Part shown: one piece after another, positions 24,501 through 33,470 of the stretch
How the letters are laid out: the number at the start of each line of letters is the position of its first letter
Position numbering within the stretch: position 1 is the first letter of the stretch
Assembly (NCBI RefSeq): GCF_018143015.1
Contig: NC_054757.1
Coordinates: 1,036,501-1,100,500, forward strand
Direction: 5' to 3'
DNA from: Lytechinus variegatus
Lineage: Eukaryota; Echinodermata; Echinoidea; Temnopleuroida; Toxopneustidae
Length of the DNA: 64,000 nucleotides
The notes under the pieces: generated by a model
Told to the model about the DNA's origin: nothing
What the model saw: only the letters and a program-made list of their open reading frames with translations
The model's database searches: none
Position numbers and translations under genes: made by a program

Positions 24501-25375
24501 CCCAAAAATCAATTGAAAGTCATGGATTTCATTGCGAATTTGCAACGGATGAATGGTCAGCTTCTTTCATCAACAGTATAAACCTTCTTTTCAATTTTTT
24601 TTTTATTGTAAAGTTGTTTTTTTTTGCATGGGACTGATAGCATGTGGTCACATTTCAGTAGAAACTTGTTTTTACATTTTTTCCATGAATGTATTGCCAT
24701 ACATGAAAGTTTGTGAAATATATATTCCAAAATAATATATCATCCTTGAATCACTTATTTGTATTTGACATTGCAATACAAATTTATGCTACATTTATGG
24801 CATTGAAATCAACCCCAGACAGATCAAAGCTATCACATTATTTTGAATGAAATATAATCGGTCCATTTCTTGTTGGTTTTGTTGGTCTGACTGTAGCATC
24901 AAACTTCATCATTTTCATGTTATCTAAATTTTGTTATTTTTGTTTTGCAGGAAAGATGTCATATTACATCAAACCAGGGTCCAAGTCATCAAATCACCAT
25001 GAAGATGATGACTCTGACGTAGAGTGGGAAGCTGACTTTGTGTCCGCCGATTCCCCCTCCGAGCCGATCACAATCACACCGCAGTCATCCCCAGCCAAGC
25101 TACCTACAACGCAGTCAATCGGCTCATCCAACTCAACCACCATTCCATCTCGGCATCAACCAATCAAAACGGGTCTTCCATCCAGCTCTAGGCCTAATGG
25201 CTCTGCCTTAGCCAATGGACAGCTACCTTACAAACACGAAGTGGATAAGGAGATTGAGACCAGTTTGACGGAAGGCAAGGTGAAACCAAAAGGAGGAACG
25301 AATCCTGTGAAACCCAAGAAGACATTAGACATTGATATTGACAAGTTCCTTGAAGAATTGGATTTCGATACATGA
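465..25375 (+). CDS. AP1AR: AP1AR (gadkin / gamma-BAR)-like gene, 3' part (three coding exons)
   Basis: Joined coding exons are 465-535, 23170-23634 and 24951-25375 (stop TGA 25373-25375), giving about 319 visible residues. All three junctions fit: each intron splits a codon after its first base. The first exon reads EDDFEAFLDTVKAKSE, matching the EDDFE block of vertebrate AP1AR. The last exon has DSDVEWEADFVSADS, matching the LEWENDFVSA block near the vertebrate C-terminus. In vertebrates this protein links AP-1 (gamma-adaptin) on trans-Golgi/endosomal vesicles to kinesin-1 and also restrains Arp2/3; the family role is known, its use here is inferred. The middle exon is a long Ser/Thr/Asn/Gly-rich linker with no clear vertebrate counterpart. 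The C-terminus ends in an acidic segment, TLDIDIDKFLEELDFDT. The N-terminal coiled-coil and membrane-anchor exons are outside the window. An unseen extra exon in the 22.6 kb intron cannot be excluded. Confidence 0.75.
2938..3590. repeat. diverged ~150-bp tandem repeat array
   Basis: The block GTTGCAGGAGAAACTATCAT recurs in altered form near 2940, 3089, 3230, 3386 and 3540. Each is followed by a 'catggaatctc...gatgatgtgg' segment and ends in 'tttccatcagaacaat'. The spacing is about 140-155 bp. A partial related block also occurs near 4810-4880. This explains the open reading frame at 3085-3402, which spans several repeat units and is not a gene. Confidence 0.7.
3592..4307. repeat. inverted repeat (arms ~110 bp) enclosing a LINE tail
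   Basis: The left arm 3592-3702 reads 'catccaatattcaaagatgg' then 'gcaggagacactctcatg'. The right arm 4196-4307 is its reverse complement with modest divergence. The loop holds the L2/CR1-like LINE fragment. The arms also resemble the ends of the neighbouring ~150-bp tandem units, so this may be an inverted unit of the same family. Confidence 0.65.
3720..4150 (+). mobile_element. L2/CR1-clade LINE, 3' terminal fragment
   Basis: The reading frame gives YNLRSKSNASRV, RTNAGKRAFLATAPRT, then (after a TGA where a Trp is expected) NDLPNFVKNSVSLNVFKK and a final LKTHLFR. This is the usual C-terminal end of L2/CR1-like reverse transcriptases (AP.xWNxLP...FKxxLKTHLF). It is followed by a 3' UTR ending 'gcgctataaaaatgtata' and an ATT-rich tail, which is also typical. 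It is 5'-truncated and dead. Confidence 0.8.
4385..4775. repeat. palindromic hairpin repeat built of 'tggacca/tagacc' motifs, copy 1
   Basis: The left half carries repeated 'ggtct', 'agtcc' and 'accatttggtct' motifs. The right half carries their reverse complements ('agaccaaatgg', 'ggacca', 'agacgaaatgg'), so the whole unit folds into one long imperfect hairpin. A second copy lies at 52285-52672 and a fragment near 31970-32040. It carries no coding signal. Confidence 0.7.
8424..8560. mobile_element. fragment of a CAGTGGCGGC-ended MITE
   Basis: The sequence starts CAGTGGCGGCGCCACGGGGG, then an A run directly followed by a T run, then a G-rich stretch. It resembles the end of hAT-type MITEs (compare 57784). 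The opposite end was not found, so this is probably a truncated copy inside element C. Confidence 0.45.
9407..11158. mobile_element. intact non-autonomous hAT-like element A (1.75 kb)
   Basis: The ends are TAAGCCTGAGTC at the left and GACTCAGGCTTA at the right. Both ends also carry ATCGAT and 'accggtgttcga' inverted blocks inside. The 8-bp direct repeat CCCCCTTA flanks it (9399-9406 and 11159-11166), which is the hAT signature length. It is inserted in element C. Internal frames are short, with no hAT dimerisation domain visible. Near 9531-9960 is a GC-richer stretch whose open frame also occurs in element B, at 13861-14079. Confidence 0.85.
12265..13100. repeat. ~405-bp tandem duplication inside element C
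   Basis: Units start at 12265 and 12673 with a further boundary at 13075 (periods 408 and 402). Each begins GACATGATGTCCATGTAACG, carries a 'ttttttccctttag...cagac/cagaa...agacggaagtgg' block and ends 'gtatacctctgttactga'. Unit divergence is moderate, with small indels. Confidence 0.85.
15480..15602. repeat. 20-bp tandem repeat (five to six units)
   Basis: The unit AACAAGCGCTGCGGAGGTAA recurs with changes from about 15497 to 15602, with a looser copy just upstream. It lies inside element F, and the open frames across it are repeat artefacts. Confidence 0.75.
15655..16269. mobile_element. long-palindrome MITE ('aagtccaccc' family), copy 1
   Basis: The ends are 'aaggtcaagtccacc' and 'ggtggacttgtccttt'. 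The two halves are inverted copies across their whole length, for example 'catccaaatgagagagt' against 'actctctcatttggatg'. This predicts one ~300-bp-arm hairpin. Related copies are at 43826-44270 and 44264-44795. It has no coding capacity. Confidence 0.85.
16360..17645 (+). mobile_element. 5'-truncated LINE with C-terminal reverse-transcriptase frame and GAATT tail
   Basis: The open frame 16365-16736 begins PLIEFAVPVWAFSI, then VQKRALRIIAWPN and LKDRRSELLEGFARSLLKS, the standard region after the RT domain in CR1/jockey-like LINEs (family knowledge). About 900 bp of AT-rich 3' UTR follows, ending in 'attgaattgaattgaataaa' repeats near 17626-17645. Only the 3' end was inserted, as is usual for these elements. 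Confidence 0.8.
17690..17968. mobile_element. G-rich degenerate MITE that received a hAT insertion
   Basis: It starts 'attggcggcggaagccc', carries several 'ttagggggg' blocks and A-rich runs, and ends at the AGATGAAC duplication. It resembles CAGTGGCGGC-ended MITEs. Its right end beyond 18525 could not be defined. Confidence 0.4.
17969..18517. mobile_element. hAT-like MITE 'CCCGGGGGCCACTT', copy 1
   Basis: The terminal inverted repeats read CCCGGGGGCCACTTACATT and the reverse complement of GGAAGTGCCCCCCCCCCGG. The 8-bp target duplication AGATGAAC lies at 17961-17968 and 18518-18525. Internally it carries the palindrome CACGTTACGTACGTAACGTG. It matches the copy at 55052-55617 almost along its whole length. 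Confidence 0.9.
18526..19625. other. AT-rich stretch inside element F, CAT-rich simple sequence
   Basis: Positions 18750-19000 are rich in CAT/ATC triplets. The rest has no recognised gene or repeat boundary. Open frames here are short and low-complexity. Confidence 0.5.
19626..20143. mobile_element. MITE with 'ttggggattttt' sub-terminal repeats
   Basis: The ends are GTGTTGCCATC and CTGGCAACATCAC (inverted). The flanks CGTATTCA and GGTATTCA (20144-20151) look like an 8-bp target duplication with one change, suggesting a hAT relative. At least six 'ttggggatttt' copies lie near both ends. Confidence 0.65.
21423..23169. other. AT-rich intron stretch
   Basis: The only recognisable item is a loose MITE end, 'ggacctgtcctttaag', at about 21520-21534. 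The rest, including the C-rich patch at 22790-22920, shows no gene or boundary. Confidence 0.5.
23170..23634 (+). CDS. AP1AR: AP1AR-like low-complexity linker exon
   Basis: The acceptor is TTTTGCATGCAG and the donor GTACAT; 465 nt, entering and leaving in the same phase. It starts VASMLNNS, followed by a Thr/Asn tract encoded by an imperfect ACA/ACC repeat. The rest is Ser/Pro/Gly/Gln-rich and looks disordered. It sits where vertebrate AP1AR has its Ser-rich, kinesin-binding central part, but no sequence match to that part is visible. Because its length is divisible by three, it could be skipped without shifting the frame. Confidence 0.7.
23731..24480. mobile_element. probable TTAA-type MITE in AP1AR-like intron
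   Basis: It begins TTAAAGGGGAATTCCATGTC, the same style of end as other TTAAAGGGGAA elements in this window (41151, 53197, 62910). The opposite end was not located, so the right boundary is only a guess. Confidence 0.4.
24951..25375 (+). CDS. AP1AR: AP1AR-like terminal coding exon
   Basis: A strong acceptor (T-rich tract then TTTTGCAG) opens the exon, whose frame joins the previous exon in phase. It encodes KMSYYIKPGSKSS, an acidic stretch, the conserved VEWEADFVSA block, a Ser/Pro/Thr-rich region, and a basic then acidic C-terminus ending in DFDT before TGA. The WEADF segment lies in the AP1AR block conserved with vertebrates and is the likeliest adaptor-binding part (inference). Confidence 0.8.
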
Positions 25376-26065
25376 TTGGAATGAATCAGCAAGTGTTTTA
25401 TTCGTTGCAATACAACCTATTAGATAGGCAACTTCTATTTCTAGCTGTTGAGTAGAAGAACCAGTTAGCTGATGAATTCAATGGCATGGATGAGATTTCA
25501 AAGCAACAGTAACACTGCATCCTTTGACAAGGCATCAATCCACGTTTTGTTAAATGGGTACCTGGTAGGAAGTTATAGCCAAAGTAAATGTAGTATGCCT
25601 AGCAATTGAGTTTTGAACTCTCATTGCATACATAGTGTGCGGGCAAGCCAGGTTCTAGTCATCGGGTTTATATGTATACACCTCAAAAGTGCTTAGAGAT
25701 GTCTTTCGGTGTATGAATTGCTACATGAAGCGGAATATCATTATCGCTATTAGATACATGATTTCTTGCGTTTCAGGTGGGGGGGGATGGGAGGATTGCA
25801 CAATTGATCACCCCTCCCCCATGATACCTTTGTCATTATGATCATTATGGAACTGCATCTACCATGGAAAACTTTATTTTTAATTTGCTATGGAGCGGGG
25901 TTACCGTGATAATTAATATAGGAGCAAAACTGTCATAATCATATGTTCTTTATGAGACAAAATCTGAGACGTTCAAACTAATTTTAGAAGGTCAATTGAA
26001 AACACGTTGATATGAATCCGACAATGTTGGTATTTATTTCTTATTTAGTCAAAGAATTATTTATG

Positions 26066-26071
26066 AATAAA
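26066..26071 (+). terminator. candidate AP1AR-like poly(A) signal
   Basis: An AATAAA hexamer lies about 690 nt after the AP1AR-like stop codon. The 3' UTR before it is AT-rich with a short G run near 25780. Other weaker hexamers cannot be excluded. Confidence 0.4.
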
Positions 26072-26359
26072 CTACATCTTGATTTTATGCTGCATTTGAT
26101 TGGCAGTTTAGCTCTGCTCGAGCTTTTCATGAAAGAGATATATTGATGTATTGTAAAGTGCTTTAAAAGTGAGCGCTAGAAAATGAGGTTTAGAGAAATA
26201 TATAATTGGTACATGGTAGAATATTGAAAAACATGACAGTGGCACTAAAAAGTTAGTTAACCTCACCAGAAAACAAATCTATTTAAAAGTATTCAAGTTC
26301 TATCTTTTAGATATTTAATTGTGAAGTCAAGTGATAAGATAATGCATTTTATTTGTTTT

Positions 26360-26570
26360 TAAGGGGATTTGGAGACCATGCCTTTTTTTCTGTTGCTCCA
26401 CGCCTTTGGAACTCCCTCCCTTCTTCACTTCGTGAAATTGACAGCATAGAACTCTTTAAACCATCTCTCAAAACTCACTTATTTCGGCAGATGTGTAGTG
26501 ATTAACTTATTGGATGAGCCTGCGCCTATGAATGTTTTTAACAGATAAATGGCGCAATGTAAAAATGCTG
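26360..26570 (+). mobile_element. L2/CR1-like LINE 3' end
   Basis: The frame GDHAFFSVAPRLWNSLP, then IELFKPSLKTHLFRQM, then stop is the LINE C-terminus also seen at 3720-4150, here with the WN residues intact. It is followed by 'aaatggcgcaatgtaaaaatg', a typical L2-like tail. It lies in the 3' flank of the AP1AR-like gene. Confidence 0.8.
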
Positions 26571-28008
26571 TGGATCATCATCAAGACTCGCCGGACATTG
26601 TAGTGTTGTTGTCTACATTCAACACTCAGTATGAAGGAGTTGCATTTTCTGGTGGGTTCACTAACTTTCTACCACCACTGTATCTGGACAGCATTGTAGC
26701 TAATCTTGGTTTAAACTATGGCATTTATGAACATCAGAGTGTATATAGGTACTGTTAATATTATTTAAAGTCAATATTTGCCAACAGTATGTCAGAAAAT
26801 CTTTTGAAATGTTCATGTTATTATTAGAATATTTTTAGAATCACAATATTTATTTCAAAAGGGCAGAGGCATCAAAAATTCTGATAAGACAGAGGATTGG
26901 AGGGGTTTGCCATTTGGTTCATGACTGATTCTGTCAATTGAATCCATTATTCTTCTTCCCAATGGCACTACAGACTGATGTAGTGCCGTTGATATGTTGT
27001 CATTCTATTGTGCTTGTCAAGTGCCCAAATGAATAGTGCTAGTAAACTCTATAAAAAAGAGCTATTTGCAGTTACAGTGAAACTAAACACTGAAGAAGCT
27101 TAACAGAGTCTACTGTGCTCAGAGACTCTCGGGAGATCATTAATAGAGAGTTTTGTTTTTTAAAATCTGACATTATTATATTGAAGTGAGATTAATTTCT
27201 AACCTGTCTATTGATAATAATTTATCTGTAAAGCACTTAAAGATGTCTTTCTGATATATTAAGTGCTTGTAAAAGTTGAAGGTTTTATTATTATTATTTA
27301 TATCATTGACTGATCAGTTTGATATTGCACATAATTAAAAAGTTATGACCTTTAACAAAATGTTCAGAATTGCATTGTGTGCTAAGGCAAGACTTAAAAA
27401 AAACTTGCAGGCTTTGTACAAGAATTACTCAGTTTCAATCGACAAGTGGTTAACAATGGCTCGCCCCTCTGATATTTCGTCTTTCAGAACATTCTGATAC
27501 CTCTATTTCCATTTCTATTGTCATTTTTGTTTTCACATGACTTTGATAGACCTATCTAATGGCTTCATGTACGTATTAGAAAAATATATTATTTTAATAT
27601 AGAATTTTATAAGATTTTTTTTATTGATTTGGACATAAGATCCGCTAATTCCTAAGATGTGATGAACTGATATTGTGGAGGGTTATCGTAAATCAATGAA
27701 GATTTTTTTTTCAGAATCCTTTCACAGAGCTTGTTATTAGTATGTATGCTCAATGTGAAATGGTCCAATACATAATCCTATTCTATATTGTTTAAGGTTT
27801 GTTCAGACATGGTGTGTCATACCCCGACAATGTTTGTCAGTAAAAAGCCAATTGAGTACCAAAGACTGACATCCTAAATTTTCTTCTTTCATTCTTTTTT
27901 TTGCATTTCATCATTTTCATGACTATATTTTAGTGGAGCCTGATGGTTATAAACTCCACACACCAAATTGAACATGAACTGGTTTGTGGTGGCCCAAGAT
28001 ATTGCCAA

Positions 28009-28111
28009 AATGAATACCTAATAGGCCCCATTGAAATCGGTGTAAATTCAGTTCAAAGGGTTATAAACCGAGTCAATTTAGACTGATTTCCATGGGGCCT
28101 TGGTATTCATA
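28009..28111. repeat. short hairpin repeat (arms ~28 bp)
   Basis: The left arm 'atgaatacctaataggcccc' and the right arm 'ggggccttggtattcat' are inverted copies separated by about 45 bp. It is likely a tiny MITE or remnant. Confidence 0.6.
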
Positions 28112-28480
28112 AGACCGCATCTTTGGACCCTATCGACCGATTCCCACCAAATATGGATTGTGGATGATTGTCATGATCATCATGATCTGCAGAGATGTGG
28201 TATACAAAAGTCTGAAATGCAATAATAGTTTTTTTTGTGATGCCATTTCTTTTGTTAGGATATATACATGTACTGTACTTATGAGGTGATGAACAGCGAC
28301 AAGATATCAGTTTATGTTCATGGCAACTCCCGTAGGAACTCGGCAGGACAGCATTTTGCTGGTAAACGCCAAGCTGGTATATAACCAATCACCTAGGAAA
28401 CATTTTACGTCTAGGTTAATCAGTCATAGTGGTTGACCTTATAGACGACAAATATTACTGTCTGGCCTTTTTTTATCGAA

Positions 28481-28565
28481 GTGGAGACGATGACAGAGGG
28501 GATTCGAACTCACAACCTTGTGGTTATGAGTCCAATACTCTAACCACTGGACCACACGACCCGCA
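28481..28565 (-). mobile_element. tRNA-like SINE head or relic
   Basis: On the minus strand it has an A-box-like 'gtggtccagtggttagag' and a B-box-like 'gttcgaatcc'. The T-stem and anticodon stem do not pair properly, so this is a tRNA-derived SINE head or a dead tRNA copy, not a working tRNA gene. Confidence 0.6.
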
Positions 28566-28847
28566 AGATCAAGATTCGGTTACCATGGTCGGAAACAATT
28601 GTTTTTGTCCTGTCTCGAAAAATCAATTTCTTATCAAATTAGCACGAAATATATTGAAATGTGATGTCAAATTGTAAAGTCTTGACTTAGTCTGTGGATT
28701 TTTGGTCTGAAATATCATTCTTTATAAATTAGTGCACGTTCGTGCCAGGTGGATTGTTTGGTCACCCATATTAAAGAATATTGTTTAAGTCATCCAACGC
28801 AAACTACAAGATCCGTTGCAATCTGATTTTCAAAGAAATCATTTGAT

Positions 28848-29054
28848 GTGAACATTCTAAACATGGTAGCGATGAATGTGCTAGGGGCGGCTGACTTCCA
28901 ACAGGAAAGAATTTTCCGCGATAAAACAAAAGAACAAATCCTCTCTATGACGATGTACATTAGATCAAAAAGTATAGGTTCGATAGAAGAATTTGCAGAT
29001 GAATTGGAATATACTACGAAGAGGAGCAGGGCATTGCCCGGATACTCTTTGTAG
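28848..29054 (+). CDS. orphan 68-residue open frame of unknown function
   Basis: I do not recognise this frame. It has balanced, protein-like composition in an AT-rich area (for example FQQERIFRDKTKEQILSMT and SIEEFADELEYTTKRSR). No splice partner, promoter or family motif is apparent. It could be a fossil of a mobile-element protein or chance. Confidence 0.2.
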   Translation: MNILNMVAMNVLGAADFQQERIFRDKTKEQILSMTMYIRSKSIGSIEEFADELEYTTKRSRALPGYSL

Positions 29055-29457
29055 CATTGCGATTCTTCGCAACAAGATCCGTATTGGATAGTACTGCAAC
29101 CATGAATGTTTGTAGCATTGCAGTCTGTTGCATCATGTCTTTACAAGCCTTTTAACACATTGTATGTGCAATATTATCTACTGGAGGGAGCACATGGTTT
29201 GCTTTTGGGGAATTCAGAAAAGTCCATGCATTTGAGAACAACAAACACTCCCTATCAGTATTATTTCTGTATATACCTCTCTTTAAAGATGTTTAGTTAT
29301 CCAGTCATGGTCAAAGTAGAGTTATTTCTTTAACCATGGCTGTAAAACAATAAACTAGGGTTATTTCAGGGACAACGGTCATAGTTACATGTAACATTAA
29401 AGACGCCGGGTACCACTGGTCAAGGGTCATGAATTTTGTTGCCATCTCCATCAATGC

Positions 29458-29482
29458 ATATAATAATAATAATAATAATATA
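29458..29482. repeat. (AAT)n microsatellite, the A/T-rich SINE tail
   Basis: Eight or so AAT units lie directly at the 3' end of the minus-strand SINE, as expected for a LINE-mobilised tail. Confidence 0.85.
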
Positions 29483-29742
29483 GGATATTTATATTGCGCA
29501 CATATCCACCTTGTTAGGTGCTCAAGGCGCTCCTATATTACCCGGCTAAGCTAGGCGTTCATAGCGCACACAGCTTCTTAAGGAATTTCTTCCTACCGGT
29601 ACCCATTTACCTCACCTGGGTTGAGTGCAGCACATTGTGGATCAGTTTCTTGCTGAAGGAAATTACGCCATGGCTGGGATTCGAACCCACGACCCTCTGT
29701 TTCAAAGTCCGAAGACTAATCCACTGGGCCACAACGCTCCAC
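29480..29742 (-). mobile_element. tRNA-derived SINE, copy 1
   Basis: Read on the minus strand, it has a tRNA-like head with A box GTGGCCCAGTGG and B box GGGTTCGAATCCC. A central 'tttccttcagcaagaaactg' block follows, and the tail is 'gcgcaatataaatatcctat' then TTA repeats. A related copy lies at 33780-34080. Confidence 0.85.
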
Positions 29743-32700
29743 AAATATAAAAAGTGTACAATATTTGTGTATATTAGCGCTTCTAGCATGTGCATGATTC
29801 AATGAACGATGCAGATCCTTGACCTCTGCCAAAAAGGTTACAAGGTACACCAAAAGCTTGTGATAGAATGCATAACCCCTCTGCAACTTTGATTGAAATA
29901 GAAACATTCTCTTCTACGAATAGATCAATCACTATTTCACCATCACATATCATTTTTCAAATGCACAATTCTTAGATACATGCCCAAGATGTATAGAATT
30001 ATTTATACGCTGATTAAAGAAAACATGTCTCCTGGTAATAGCAGATGATGCTGATATAATTTTATCTTCTGTAGTATTTCATGGTCTTTGTATTTTGCAT
30101 GTTGTTCAAGCTCAAAGGTTAAGGTCAAAGGTCAAAAGTATCCATGTACATTTGATAAACCATCAATCCTGCATAATACTACTAAAAAAATTATTGAATT
30201 GGCATCAATATTAAACACCTACTTAATGTGGATCCTGAAATCATTTTGAATTTTGAAATACATATACTGTGTAAATTAAAAATTAATAATAAAATTGTAG
30301 TTTAATGGAAGATGTGATCCATTTACAATCACAATTTGTATAAATGGAATCGTTTATGGATGAAGTATTATCACATAAAACATTTCCTCATTATAAAGTA
30401 ATTGTTGTTCAGTTTATGTACTATGAATTTGGTACATTTTGAAATTCATTGTATTCTAGTTTGATGGATCTAAGGTATCTTTCATACTGCAGTATTGAGT
30501 AATTTGATTTATTCCCAGTACTATTAGATTTAGGCATTTTCCTGTAATTTTTCATTTGGTTAGAATAATTTGGTTTGAACACGTCAGAGTTCAGGCAGGT
30601 CTCTTCAATCTTTCTTTCATTATACTTTCCCCTTCTCCCAGCCCTATCCCATTCCTGTGTCTTCCTACCACTTACATCTACCCCCCCACCCATATCTAAC
30701 ATCCACCCCATCCCATTCCCTTCATCTCTCCATCACTTTTCCATACCTTTGCCCCTCTCTTGGTAATGCTATAAAGTAAATACTGACCCTTGACCTGTAT
30801 ATGGGCCCTTCGCCGAGATGATTGTTTGCAGTTTATGTGAAAAGTTACAATGCTATCATATTAACATGGCTTGAGTATTTCATAAGGAGGCATAAAACAG
30901 GGGTTGGTCATTAAGTAAATACTTCTACCCCCCCCCCCTCTATCCACTCCTCTCTTTCACCCTTTTCCTCATCTCTCTTTTCCTCATCTCTCTTCCTCTG
31001 TTCTCCCTATTCTTTCAATTCCAACCTCTCAACTTCTATTCTACACATTTTTTTAGTTTGCACAATTTCAACTACAGCAATTGTACTTTTGACCCCTAAA
31101 ATAACAGTTAGACCTTTTTGTCAGTAAATTTACCTACACTTATGTTTCATGCCGAGATGAAAGAGGATACACGGACACTGTTATATAAAGGTTGATAATG
31201 TAGTAGCCTTGCCATCCCATGGTAATTACCATGGTAACGATGCTCAACAGCCAATCAGAATCAAGGATTCTATGATGGTTACCACTGGATGGCAAAGTTA
31301 CCATAAAAGGACCTGTTATATGCAACCGGGCCCTGAGAATTGTAAGATATCAAATATTTTATTTCAATAGGATTTCTTGCAAGTTATGTGGTGAATATAA
31401 TAAGGATACATCTATGAACACAAACTATTTGCATATTTGTCATTTATTACAAATATCTAATTCATAGCAATTTTGCAAGAAAAAAATCATTAATTAGCAA
31501 TTTTAGAATACATGATTAGCAACCATTCATATTTTTATCAAATATGCTATGGATACAGGAATACCTTTTTTTTTGGACGGATGGATGGAATTGTTGACAT
31601 AGTTGATATATTGCATATGTTGGAATATTCCATTTTCGAATCAACAAGGAAGATCATATATAATATGATGATATTCAACATGGAATAAATTTCTTTTTAA
31701 AAATATCAGTGTGTTTATCTGTATTTTGTGCGCTTATTTTGATTTACTATTCAGCTATTAAATTTATCTAGCTTCTTAAAATGTTACTCTAATTATTCTT
31801 TTAACATACCTCTCCAATTTCATATTCTTATATTTTTGTCAATGTACTGTCTTATAATCCACTTTGTCTAACAACTCTTAGTCTATATAATTAGATGAAC
31901 TATTCATAAATCCATTTCATTTGACATAGTGCAAAATAAATATATCCAGTGAAAATGGAACCTGGGTATCAATTCGGGTATTAGACCAAGTGCATTGTAG
32001 ACATTAATTAGACCAAATGATAGTAGACCAAGAGAACCAAGATAAATTATTGACAATTATCTTTGTCATTATAGACTGCCAAAGTCCAAAAATTTACTTA
32101 ATCAGACCAATTTGAGAGATAAAAAATTGGCACTTTTACTGACAGGGGACTTGTTTTACTTGAACATTATACCCAGAATATGCTGACATATGGCAAACTG
32201 TTTTAACACATCCTTATTCCTTGGTTAGATTCTATTATGGATGCACAGTAATGTTCTTGATATCAAAAATTCATTTTTCATAAAAATATTTGTGTTATGT
32301 TAAGAAATCACAATTGTTTGCATCAAAAATTAAAATAATGATATTAAGGAATAGGATCAAATAGACCTCTTGCTACATGTATATGTAGATAAGCATACCT
32401 TGTTAGACACTTTATGTGAGAGTCTCCTGAATTTATTTCCCATGATCCAGGGCCGGTTTCATATAAACCTATAACACTATTGTATCTTTGTTATTTTTGT
32501 AACTACCATGAAAACCTTGACAGTAATTGGTTGCTCCGGGTTACCATTGCCATAATGACAAAATTCTAAATAGTTGTTACTCTTTACGAAACCGGCCCCA
32601 GCATTGATGTCCCCATTAATGTGATTTGCATTTGAAACAATTTTTAAGAATAATGTCAAAGAAGATCAACATAATTATCTCACCTTACACTATTCATACA

Positions 32701-33421
32701 ATTAACCATGGGCCATTGCAATTTGCCCCCCCCCCCCTTTCCCTCAAATTACCTCTGAAACATGTTCTAGAAAGTTGGGTTTCAATCTCACTAAAATCAA
32801 ATGAAAGATTACAGAATTATAGACTTCCTTCTATTTCTGTCAAACTTTGAGCAGTGCTGCTGAATAAATATTTGCCATCTTGGAATACATTGATTAAATA
32901 AAAGAATTGTTTCTATTCAATCAATTTATCATAATGTACATATTTACAACTCTATAATATTTAACATACATATATTACATTCTGCATTTCAGGGATATTT
33001 CACCAATCCCAAAGAAGATATAAAGGCTGAGATTTCACACATGATACACTTAACACTGATGGACTTGTAGCAAGACACGACAAAAGGCAAATTCTCTGAC
33101 CATCATTGCTGCATGCATAGATTAATTCATCTTCATGATTTCTGTGTGTATTATTTTTTCCTCAATGTCGGCTAGTAGTTTATCCAAAGTAATCAAATCT
33201 TCATCACAGGAGAAATGATCCAACTATAACAAGGAAAGACAAGTCCACTTGATATCTTCTTAGTCTGCTACAATGTGGTGCATCAAAGGACGGAATGTTC
33301 ACACAACTACAAAGCTACGTTCTTCAAGGGCTCAAGTGTTCTTCATTCGTCACATAGTCTGAATACACCAATGTTCATATTTCACATTCAGTTTTCGATT
33401 TGCATTCAAATTACAAGATGA

Positions 33422-33470
33422 TCATGCTAATGTTGTTCCTATCGATCTGAAGTTGGTGCTGTTTATGGTT
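33422..33470 (-). CDS. CFAP96: CFAP96 terminal coding exon 6 (short)
   Basis: The acceptor is 'ttcccattgcag'. The split Arg codon is completed here, followed by TINSTNFRSIGTTLA and TGA, parallel to the vertebrate tail RRALNSKNYKTSSVPSY. A short exon like this is easily missed, but both phase and residue pattern support it. Confidence 0.8.

Larger units (their letters stand above)
25376..33421. other. intergenic and 3' UTR region between convergent genes
   Basis: It holds the AP1AR-like 3' UTR, an L2-like LINE end (26360-26570), a LINE/SINE-type tail near 27230-27300, a short hairpin (28009-28111), a tRNA-like relic (28481-28565), an orphan frame (28848-29054), a SINE (29480-29742) and degenerate 'ggccc' MITEs (31160-31335 and 32450-32600). 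The rest is AT-rich sequence without a recognised gene. Confidence 0.6.

Noticed and set aside
28481..28565. Possible tRNA gene on the minus strand
   Set aside because: A- and B-box-like pieces exist, but the anticodon and T stems do not pair, so it is a SINE head or relic.
30421..30711. 96-codon minus-strand frame
   Set aside because: Part is a translated CT-rich run; no motif, splice partner or conservation cue.
32993..33070. Splice-acceptor-like site followed by a 26-codon frame ending in TAG (plus strand)
   Set aside because: No upstream plus-strand exon joins it and no family match is visible. It overlaps the probable CFAP96 3' flank, so it is likely chance.
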